Positions 1 to 5,604 of a stretch of DNA of 5,604 bases are shown here, piece by piece. The stretch lies in contig DGMY01000022.1 of the NCBI GenBank assembly GCA_002388665.1, positions 1 to 5,604 of the forward strand, written 5' to 3'. The DNA comes from Opitutia bacterium UBA4506 (GTDB lineage: Bacteria; Verrucomicrobiota; Verrucomicrobiia; Opitutales; Puniceicoccaceae). Position 1 is the stretch's first letter. Every line of letters begins with the position of its first letter. Under the pieces are notes generated by a model. The model searched no databases, was not told the origin of the DNA, and saw only the letters and a list, made by a program, of their open reading frames with translations. The position numbers and the translations under genes are program-made.

Positions 1-57
1 TTGTCCGTTGCGGGTTGTATGGGCTGCGGTGGTAGGGAGTCGTGTGAGGTTGGACGT
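1..57. other. Left edge, no recognisable feature
   Basis: I see no RNA gene, promoter or recognisable coding signal here. One forward frame is open from base 1 to a TGA at 127-129, so the tail of an upstream gene cannot be formally excluded. That frame runs straight through the intergenic repeat and yields a Gly/Arg-rich peptide with no recognisable domain, so I treat the stretch as intergenic. Confidence 0.5.
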
Positions 58-124
58 GGGGGACGTTCGCTTGTTCCTCTGCTCTACGAGCTCCGGCGAA
101 CAAGGAAGCGTCACGCTACGGGAG
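58..124 (+). repeat. Intergenic repeat, copy 1
   Basis: Bases 58-113 align without gaps to 5451-5506 in direct orientation, with 51 of 56 bases identical by eye. The longest near-identical block is 81-113, with a single mismatch. Four of the five differences fall at 72-80. The unit contains a short inverted repeat, gttcgc at 65-70 with gcgaac at 96-101. The next bases, 112-124 (cacgctacgggag), occur in the other copy as the reverse complement. This looks like a dispersed intergenic repeat family of the genome rather than a gene. Whether it is mobile, transcribed or structural cannot be told from two copies. Confidence 0.8.
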
Positions 125-132
125 GGTGACGC
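108..132 (+). other. Hairpin at the end of repeat copy 1
   Basis: gcgtcac (108-114) pairs perfectly with gtgacgc (126-132) around an 11-nt loop. The nearest T-run (146-150) lies 14 nt beyond the stem, so this is not a classical intrinsic terminator for an upstream transcript. It lies 66 nt before the first start codon and would be in the 5' leader if transcription starts upstream of it. Copy 2 of the repeat does not keep this stem; it offers only a 5-bp alternative, aagct (5506-5510) with agctt (5523-5527). Confidence 0.55.
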
Positions 133-198
133 GCTTGTGGTCGGATTTTTCTGAATCGTCTTGTTTATTCGGAGCAAGGGCTCTTTCATTTCCGTTTC

Positions 199-1152
199 AT
201 GGCTGACCCTTCGCATTTATTTCTCCGCCTGTTCCTGATTTTTATGTTCCCGCTCTTGGGGAGTGGTATGTCCCGTATTGAGACGGGAGGAGGGGTGGTG
301 CTGCAGGGGGATATCCTGGCCGAGAAGAATGACCGGATCATTGTCGATCTGGGGTTCTCTGTGATTAGCATTCCGCGGGAGGTGATTGTCCGGATCGTCG
401 AGGACGACTCGGGGGAACCGGTTTTGCGGGGTACGGAAGATCTTTATCGGGTGGTCGAGGGGGCGGAGCCTTTGCCCTTGGGGACTTTGGTCGACCAATT
501 GGGCCCGGCGGTGGTCATGGTGCGGACACCTACGGGACTCGGATCGGGTTTTATTATCAATCCGGATGGATTCGTGGTGACCAATGACCATGTCATCGCG
601 GGGGAGCACGAGATCACGGTGACCGTTTTTGAGTACTCGGGAACCGGGCTTCGGAAAGAAACTTTTGAGAACGTGTCGATCATTGCTTCGAGTCCGGAGA
701 TGGATCTCGCCTTGCTCTCGATCCAAGGCGGGGAGGGACGGATCTTTGAGACGGTGCCTTTGGGGGATTCCGAAGAACTGCTGGCGGGGCAAACTGTCTT
801 TGCGATTGGGAGTCCGATGGGCCTTGAGCGTTCGGTGTCGGAAGGGATTGTCTCGATAGCGAACCGTCCGATCAACGGGCGGCTGCACATTCAGATGACG
901 ACTCAGATCAGCCCAGGAAATTCCGGCGGTCCTCTGTTTAACCTTCGGGGCGAGGTTGTCGGGGTGAACAACATGAAGCTCGTGGGAATGGGGGCGGAAG
1001 GTCTCGGCTTCGCCATCCCGTCGAACGTCTTAAAACTTTTTCTGAAGAACCGCGATGCGTTCGCTTTCGATCCAACGAATCCGAATGCGGGGTTTCGCTA
1101 TCCTGCGCCCCCCTCAGCCTCGGTCTCCACGACGGAGGAAGGAGAGCCCTGA
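199..1152 (+). CDS. Exported trypsin-like serine protease (S1C/HtrA-type), no PDZ domain
   Basis: This 317-aa protein is probably an endopeptidase acting outside the cytoplasm. Residues about 7-23 are a hydrophobic stretch that could be a signal peptide or an N-terminal anchor. Residues about 28-68 form a small beta-rich segment ending in an SIPRE motif, before the protease fold starts near 95. The catalytic triad is complete: His131 in TNDHV, Asp169 in DLALL, and Ser242 in the SPGNSGGPL context with its oxyanion-hole glycines. The fold ends near 285 at GLGFAIPS, a typical end of DegP/HtrA protease domains. It is followed by only about 30 residues, Pro/Ser/Thr-rich and ending acidic, where HtrA proteins normally carry one or two PDZ domains. 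ATG at 199 is the first standard start after the in-frame TGA at 127-129, and it is the only one that keeps the full hydrophobic leader; internal ATGs at 244 and 268 would cut it. No good Shine-Dalgarno lies before it. Function as an active protease is well supported, but the substrate is unknown. Confidence 0.93.
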   Translation: MADPSHLFLRLFLIFMFPLLGSGMSRIETGGGVVLQGDILAEKNDRIIVDLGFSVISIPREVIVRIVEDDSGEPVLRGTEDLYRVVEGAEPLPLGTLVDQLGPAVVMVRTPTGLGSGFIINPDGFVVTNDHVIAGEHEITVTVFEYSGTGLRKETFENVSIIASSPEMDLALLSIQGGEGRIFETVPLGDSEELLAGQTVFAIGSPMGLERSVSEGIVSIANRPINGRLHIQMTTQISPGNSGGPLFNLRGEVVGVNNMKLVGMGAEGLGFAIPSNVLKLFLKNRDAFAFDPTNPNAGFRYPAPPSASVSTTEEGEP

Positions 1153-1216
1153 CCCGCTTGGGGGGACTGCCTCAGTGCCTTCGCCGTTACCATTTTAACC
1201 TAATTGACTTCTGATT
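1153..1216 (+). other. Spacer between protease gene and gene 2
   Basis: The 64-nt gap has no strong hairpin with a T-run, so nothing in it argues for transcription stopping after the protease gene. It also has no purine-rich Shine-Dalgarno before the ATG at 1217; the last 15 bases are A/T-rich. A TTGACT hexamer at 1204-1209 is too close to the start codon to pair with a -10 box upstream of the gene. Confidence 0.5.
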
Positions 1217-3031
1217 ATGAAAGACCTGCTTCAACCTGTATCCTCTGTGACTGCGCTCGGCGCATTTCTCATCACGTCAACCCTTGGGTGGGCTGCCGGT
1301 GCCCCGGATCTATCGGAAGTGATGGAGGAGAACACCACCTTTCTGGTCATGGTTCCCGACCTCTCATCTTTGAGCGTCGATTTTGACGAGAGTGCTTTCG
1401 GCGAGCTTTGGCGGGATGAGGAGATCAAGAAGGTCATCGGGTCGATTGCGGGGGGCTCCGGCCTTCATCAACGTTCGCTCTTTTCGGATGAGGAAATGGA
1501 AGAGCAGTGGGAACAATATGGGCATCTTTTCGATGGGGGATTCGGCTATGGGATTACCTCTCCCGATGTGGAATGGGAGAGTGTGGATTGGGCGAACTTT
1601 ACGGGCAAAGACCGATACCTGTTCGTGGCGGATTTCTCGGGATCGATGGAGGAGCTCGACGGATTTCTTTCTCCGTGGAGCGACGTGCTTCCGGAAAACA
1701 TTTTGCCTGGCCAGAAGGCTTACGCCTTTGAGGAGGAATTCATGGGGCACAGACTCTGGATCGAGGAAGTCACTACGGACGAGGGTGAATTGATTCGACG
1801 CAACGGTTGGACCCTTGTGAATGGAAAAGCGCTGCTCGGCGAACCGATAGAGTACCTTCGGGATGCTGTCGCAAGAATAGCTGATCCGCAGGAGGGTGGA
1901 AGCCTCGTGGAAGCCCCCGGTTTTCTCGACGCCCGAGACCGAATTGGCGATAGTGATATTTTCGTCTATATCGATTTGGAGACTTTCGGAGAGATATTGA
2001 GTTCAGGATTGGCAGATGGCGTGGAGAAAGGGTTGAAGGGTACTCCAAATCAAATGGGGGTGACCCCCGAGGGAGTGGTCAATGCGCTTGGGCTGGAAGG
2101 GTTGCGGACCTTTCACCTGGCCATGAATTTCGGCGCGGAGCGCTCGGAAATTCGAGGAGGAATAACCTACGCGGAGAAGAAGGGATTGCTGAATCTGCTG
2201 GCGTATGGGGAGGGACCGCTGATGCGGCCCTCTATTGTGCCGGATCATCCCGTATCCGCCGGTGTAGGACGCATGCGTTGGATGGATATTTGGCAGGAGG
2301 TGAAGAACATGGCGGCAGAGATTAGCCCGAGTTTCGGGTTGATGGTGGAAATGATGAGGAACAACTTTATCCAGTCGACCGGTGTGGATTTTGAGCGGAG
2401 CCTTATCGGGGCTCTTGGCGAGGAGACCGTGACGTACTCGACCCAGCGAAAGTCCGCCTCGCCGGATGAAGATGAGCCAGTGATGGTGGATTCGGTCATG
2501 GCTTTTCAGTTACAGGATCCCTCGGGGTTCGTACTTGCACTAGAAGGACTGAAGGGAATGTTCGGTGTGGAATCACTTTTTGAGGAAAAGGACGTCGAGG
2601 GGACGATCGTCAGCACCGCGAAGTATCCATTGCCAGACGATCCGGGGGCTTTCCTGTCTTACGCGGTCGCCGGAGACTACTTCCTTTTTGGTACGGGGTC
2701 GGATGGTCTGCTCGAGTCAGCCATAGCGCGGAAAAACGGGAAAGATGGAGGCTTTTGGAATCGTCCGGAGGTCGAGGATCTCTTGGCCGAACTTCCGGAG
2801 GGGGCAGTGGGTGCCGGCTATGCAGATCTTGGATTTCTCCTGAACGATCTGATCGAGGCGTATATTGCCTTCACCGCGCAGGTTGCGGGAGAGGGTGGCG
2901 TGCCGGTGGAGTTGGAAGATCGGCCAGACTCCTGGACTTTTCCTTATTTCATGATCTCGGGACAGTATTCTGAGGAGAACGGATTTTTCTATGAAAGTCT
3001 GGTCTTCCCGAAAGAAAGGTTGGAGCCATGA
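1217..3031 (+). CDS. Exported acidic protein with two related halves, DUF3352-like
   Basis: This is a 604-aa protein of unknown function. Residues 1 to about 28 look like a signal peptide, with a hydrophobic core around 10-26 and a likely cleavage site in the WAAGAP region. No further membrane segment is evident, so it is probably periplasmic or secreted, and it is visibly rich in Asp and Glu. By memory of the family, the pattern resembles DUF3352-type proteins: a VPDL start (46-49), ELWRDEE (63-69), a STGVDFERSLIGALGEE block (387-403), and SYAVAGDYFLFGTGSDGLLESA (481-502). That assignment is inference. Residues about 196-261 and 480-545 read as a repeat of each other, and weaker matches pair 103-115 with 395-408 and 134-154 with 427-450, suggesting an internal duplication. 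ATG 1217 is chosen because it gives the complete signal peptide. The stop overlaps the next start as ATGA, implying coupled translation with the propeller gene. No catalytic motif is visible. Confidence 0.88.
   Translation: MKDLLQPVSSVTALGAFLITSTLGWAAGAPDLSEVMEENTTFLVMVPDLSSLSVDFDESAFGELWRDEEIKKVIGSIAGGSGLHQRSLFSDEEMEEQWEQYGHLFDGGFGYGITSPDVEWESVDWANFTGKDRYLFVADFSGSMEELDGFLSPWSDVLPENILPGQKAYAFEEEFMGHRLWIEEVTTDEGELIRRNGWTLVNGKALLGEPIEYLRDAVARIADPQEGGSLVEAPGFLDARDRIGDSDIFVYIDLETFGEILSSGLADGVEKGLKGTPNQMGVTPEGVVNALGLEGLRTFHLAMNFGAERSEIRGGITYAEKKGLLNLLAYGEGPLMRPSIVPDHPVSAGVGRMRWMDIWQEVKNMAAEISPSFGLMVEMMRNNFIQSTGVDFERSLIGALGEETVTYSTQRKSASPDEDEPVMVDSVMAFQLQDPSGFVLALEGLKGMFGVESLFEEKDVEGTIVSTAKYPLPDDPGAFLSYAVAGDYFLFGTGSDGLLESAIARKNGKDGGFWNRPEVEDLLAELPEGAVGAGYADLGFLLNDLIEAYIAFTAQVAGEGGVPVELEDRPDSWTFPYFMISGQYSEENGFFYESLVFPKERLEP
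3014..3019 (+). promoter_or_regulatory. Ribosome binding site for the propeller gene
   Basis: The purine run gaaagg ends 8 nt before the ATG at 3028. A second purine patch, ggag at 3022-3025, is too close to the start to serve. The site lies inside the end of gene 2 and fits re-initiation at the ATGA overlap. It is the only one of the three starts with a plausible Shine-Dalgarno. Confidence 0.55.
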
Positions 3032-5391
3032 GAGGGCGCTTCGTTCCCATTCTATTGGGCCTAGGCAGTCTCGCAATCGGGCTTCACGCAGAAGAATTGA
3101 GAAGTCCCAAAGGCTTTGGGGCGCCGACGGTCGTAAAGCTTGATTGGGATACCCGGTCGCTGAGGTCCGGCGATATCAATGGCGATGGGTTGAACGATCT
3201 GCTGGTCGTGAATAATGACCGCGGACGTATTGATTTCCTCCTCGGCCGCGAGGACGGAGAGACACCGCCGCCGATGGGGCGATCGGTCCGGAGGAATCGC
3301 TGGGAGCCGGTACTCGAAGACGCACTCTTCTGGGAGGAGAATCTCGCCACGGGATTTGCTCTGTATGATGCGGTGGCGGATGATTTCAATGGCGATGGCC
3401 TGGTCGATGTCGCCTATACCTCGGGGGAGGTGCCCTTATCGGTTCGTTATCAGATGGAAGACGGCGGATTCGAGAGTGCGGTGGTCTTCGAGCGATTCTC
3501 GCCTCTGCCTTGGATCGGTACACTTCTGTCGGGCGATGTCGATGGTGACGGAAGAACGGATCTTCTCGCGTTGGGAGAGAAGGATATTCTCTTTTTCCGG
3601 CAGGGTGAGGAGGATGGAGTCTCCGGCAACCCCGAGCGGATTCGACTCACCTCAGACGAGGCCTATGGCCTGGGTCTTGCGGATATCAATGGCGATGGTG
3701 TTTCTGATCTCTTTTACACCGCGGGGTCGGGCTCGCGGGCGTTCCGAGTGCGTTTTCAGGAGGAGTCCGGCAGCTTTGGTCCGGAGTACGCTTTTGACCT
3801 GAACATCGGTCCCGGGGTGGTGTCGGTTCTCCGTGGGGCGGCTGGCGAAAGTACTCCAATTTTTTCGTATATCGCGGAGCATTCCGGCGCGATCGACCTC
3901 TTCGAAATTCGTGTACGTGAGTCGGAGGAAGACGGGTTCGAGAGTGTCCGACCGGCGATCTATTCGGTCTCCTCGGGCGACGTAAAGTCCTCTTACGCCT
4001 ATGGTGATTTTGATGGTGACGGAGTTGGGGAGCTGGCGGTGGCGGATCCCTCTGAATCTTCCATCCTGCTTTATCGCCAAGACGGCGAGTGGGATTTTCA
4101 ACCTCCACAAACGTTTCCCTCTCTACTGGGGATCTCTGAGTTAGTCGCCGTCCCGAGCGAAGAGGACGGAGTGAGCGATCTGGTCGTATTCAGCGGGAAG
4201 GAAAATCTAGCCGGTTTGAGTCGAATGACTGCAGAGGGTCGGTTTTCGTTCCCCATCCCGCTGCCAGTGGAGGGAGAAGTACAGACGCTTACCTCGGGAG
4301 ATCTGGAGAATGATGGTTCGCCGGCGCTTTTTGTCGTTACGAAGATGGGGCGTGAGTATCGATTGGTGGTGCTTTCGCGCGGAGGCGAGGATCCTTCCGG
4401 GTATCGCCAGATCCACGACGTGGAGATTCCGGTTGTGAAACGCTCGCCCGGGGGCTTGGTGGTTTTTGATCTCAATGGAGATGGGAAGTCGGAAATGGTT
4501 CTGCTCGCCCCAAGGGAGCCTGCACGGATCTTCCAACTGGCCGGGGCAGATGTACAGGTTGACGCCGAGACTGAAGATTCGAGCGAGGAGGGGTCGGAGG
4601 AGTCGCTGATTGAACTCGCGGCGGGATCTTCGATCCGCAAGAGCCTTCTCAACGATCTTTCCCGTAATCGGATAGGGTTCGGTGATGTGGATGGAGACGG
4701 TACAGCGGAAATGATTGTCGCTGCCGACGGATATGCCCGAGCCGTGGGTTTTGACGACGAAAGTCGGTTTGTCATCCTCGATCAATTTAATGCCCTCTCG
4801 TCTGGAGATGCCGTGCGCATCCCAACGATGACCGATGTGGATGGTGATGGAGTTGGAGAGTTGCTCTTCTATGAATCGGGAGAGGGAAAGTTGCAGCGAC
4901 TCGAGAGAGACGATAAGGGGGTCCTTCGCTATCGTGATTCGGCAGCTGTTGGAAACCTGGATGTACAGGGTGTCCTATTCGATTCGGAATCCTCTACACC
5001 TCGTCTTCTCGTCCTGGGTGCGGATCGCTTCTGGGTTCTTCCCCTGTCCTCGGGGGAATGGGAGAAGGTTGCTGTGGCCTCCTACGAGACGGACCTACTC
5101 GACATCTCGCCGACCTCATTGGCCGTGCCCACTGGTCCAGTCACTTCCCCAAGTCCGATCATTGCGGTGGACGGACGGCAAAACGTAATTGAGTTGCTGG
5201 AATGGACTCCGCCAGACGAGTGGTCAAGCCTCCTGCACTTCACGGTCTTTGAGAAAAACCTGCACTATCGCGGTCGGGTGGGCGCTCCTCTTGAACCCAG
5301 GGAAGTCCTTCTCGACGATATGAATGGCGATGGAATTCTCGACCTGGTCGTGCTCGTGCACGACCGCGTTCTGGTCTACCCCGGACAGTGA
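3028..5391 (+). CDS. Exported FG-GAP/VCBS-type calcium-loop beta-propeller protein
   Basis: This is a 787-aa protein. Residues 1-21 form a signal peptide with probable cleavage after LHA (19-21). The rest is built of repeats carrying the D-x-D/N-x-D-G calcium-binding loop followed by a hydrophobic strand. Clear loops start at residues 49, 119, 170, 219, 327, 481, 553, 603 and 764; degenerate ones start at about 377 (SEEDGVSD) and 425 (DLENDGSPA). FG-GAP/VCBS repeats of this type form integrin-alpha-like beta-propellers, usually extracellular and used for adhesion, ligand binding or as a scaffold. An acidic Ser/Glu-rich insert at about 511-527 interrupts one interval. There is no visible sorting tag, anchor or enzymatic domain: the last clear loop is 16 residues from the C-terminus, so the protein appears to be all propeller. 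The start is fixed by the ATGA overlap with gene 2 and the purine run at 3014-3019. Family assignment is secure from the motifs; the specific role is not known. Confidence 0.93.
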   Translation: MRGRFVPILLGLGSLAIGLHAEELRSPKGFGAPTVVKLDWDTRSLRSGDINGDGLNDLLVVNNDRGRIDFLLGREDGETPPPMGRSVRRNRWEPVLEDALFWEENLATGFALYDAVADDFNGDGLVDVAYTSGEVPLSVRYQMEDGGFESAVVFERFSPLPWIGTLLSGDVDGDGRTDLLALGEKDILFFRQGEEDGVSGNPERIRLTSDEAYGLGLADINGDGVSDLFYTAGSGSRAFRVRFQEESGSFGPEYAFDLNIGPGVVSVLRGAAGESTPIFSYIAEHSGAIDLFEIRVRESEEDGFESVRPAIYSVSSGDVKSSYAYGDFDGDGVGELAVADPSESSILLYRQDGEWDFQPPQTFPSLLGISELVAVPSEEDGVSDLVVFSGKENLAGLSRMTAEGRFSFPIPLPVEGEVQTLTSGDLENDGSPALFVVTKMGREYRLVVLSRGGEDPSGYRQIHDVEIPVVKRSPGGLVVFDLNGDGKSEMVLLAPREPARIFQLAGADVQVDAETEDSSEEGSEESLIELAAGSSIRKSLLNDLSRNRIGFGDVDGDGTAEMIVAADGYARAVGFDDESRFVILDQFNALSSGDAVRIPTMTDVDGDGVGELLFYESGEGKLQRLERDDKGVLRYRDSAAVGNLDVQGVLFDSESSTPRLLVLGADRFWVLPLSSGEWEKVAVASYETDLLDISPTSLAVPTGPVTSPSPIIAVDGRQNVIELLEWTPPDEWSSLLHFTVFEKNLHYRGRVGAPLEPREVLLDDMNGDGILDLVVLVHDRVLVYPGQ

Positions 5392-5450
5392 GTCACAGGG
5401 AATCGGGACGGGCACAAATCGATTGATGTGGCGAGAGGAGACTGAACGCG
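5392..5450. other. Non-coding stretch after the propeller gene
   Basis: No reading frame with recognisable content and no hairpin followed by a T-run was found here, so I cannot point to a transcription terminator for the three genes. Confidence 0.45.
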
Positions 5451-5521
5451 GGGGGACGTTCGCTCCCTCCTCCGCTCTACAAGCTCCGGCGAACAAGGAA
5501 GCGTCAAGCTCCCGTAGCGTG
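5451..5521 (+). repeat. Intergenic repeat, copy 2
   Basis: Bases 5451-5506 match 58-113 in the same orientation with five differences, one being a5481 in place of g88. The inverted arms gttcgc (5458-5463) and gcgaac (5489-5494) are conserved. After the shared gcgtca (5501-5506) the copies diverge: ctcccgtagcgtg at 5509-5521 is the exact reverse complement of 112-124. The open frames across this unit give short Arg-, Ser- and Pro-rich peptides that differ between copies, which argues against a protein-coding role. Confidence 0.8.
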
Positions 5522-5604
5522 CAGCTTTAGCAAACGTTCTTATGAGCGGTTCGGGAGATGTGGCGCGATGCTTTAGCTAGGGTTGGATGGGATAAACGGG
5601 TTGG
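5522..5604. other. Right edge, non-coding
   Basis: No gene is recognisable. The octamer gctttagc occurs at 5524-5531 and 5570-5577, and gggttgg at 5580-5586 and 5598-5604. These are short enough to be chance, but they could be the start of further repeat sequence that continues beyond the window. Confidence 0.35.

Noticed and set aside
1..129. Open forward frame at the left edge ending at TGA 127-129, possible end of an upstream gene
   Set aside because: It passes through the intergenic repeat, has Gly/Arg-rich content without a domain, and copy 2 does not share its end.
126..150. Hairpin followed by a T-run as an intrinsic terminator of an upstream gene
   Set aside because: The T-run at 146-150 is separated from the stem by 13 mixed bases, unlike a working intrinsic terminator.
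217..888. Long reverse-strand open frame opposite the protease gene (223 aa, rich in Arg, His and Pro)
   Set aside because: It lies wholly opposite a gene with an intact catalytic triad, and its composition is typical of an antisense shadow with no domain.
1204..1209. TTGACT hexamer resembling a -35 box before gene 2
   Set aside because: It ends 7 nt before the start codon, leaving no room for a -10 box upstream of the gene.
1471..1480. acgttcgctc inside gene 2, shared with the start of repeat copy 2
   Set aside because: Only ten bases match, the word lies in coding sequence, and the rest of the repeat is absent, so chance is the best explanation.
4098..4785. Two overlapping reverse-strand open frames of about 190-225 aa opposite gene 3
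   Set aside because: They are Ser/Pro/Arg-rich and anti-parallel to repeated calcium-loop codons, with no recognisable motif, so they are shadows of the propeller gene.
5324..5530. Short forward frame running out of gene 3 through repeat copy 2
   Set aside because: Its first third overlaps gene 3 in another frame and the rest is repeat sequence. The corresponding region in copy 1 does not conserve the frame to the same end.
1..5604. CRISPR array, tRNA, rRNA, transposase or toxin-antitoxin genes
   Set aside because: I saw no regularly spaced repeats, no cloverleaf, and no matching coding motifs on either strand.

Overview
The window carries one strand of three tightly spaced genes, all on the + strand. 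All three appear to encode exported proteins. They sit between two direct copies of a short intergenic repeat, one before the first gene and one after the last.

The DNA is moderately GC-rich. Genes 1 and 2 have no convincing Shine-Dalgarno sequence, and the protein types are a PDZ-less trypsin-like protease, a DUF3352-like secreted protein and a large FG-GAP/VCBS-type propeller. This combination points to the Planctomycetota-Verrucomicrobiota-Lentisphaerota group, most likely Verrucomicrobiota. The assignment is inferred from style and is not proven by any marker gene here.

Layout: 1-57 shows nothing recognisable. 58-132 holds repeat copy 1 and a 7-bp-stem hairpin. 199-1152 encodes a secreted or membrane-tethered S1C-type serine protease with an intact His-Asp-Ser triad. 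1153-1216 is a short spacer. 1217-3031 encodes an acidic secreted protein of 604 aa that appears to consist of two related halves. 3028-5391 overlaps it by ATGA and encodes a 787-aa calcium-loop propeller protein whose loop spacing fits fourteen blades. 5392-5604 is non-coding and holds repeat copy 2.

The ATGA overlap between genes 2 and 3 strongly suggests translational coupling, and the 64-nt gap after gene 1 allows one transcript for all three. A plausible reading is an envelope or extracytoplasmic module in which a protease acts beside two large acidic, possibly calcium-binding, secreted proteins. No substrate, partner or phenotype can be read from the sequence. The less expected signals are the repeat copies, which carry the same 13-nt segment in opposite orientations, the internal duplication in gene 2, and the regular hidden blade spacing in gene 3.
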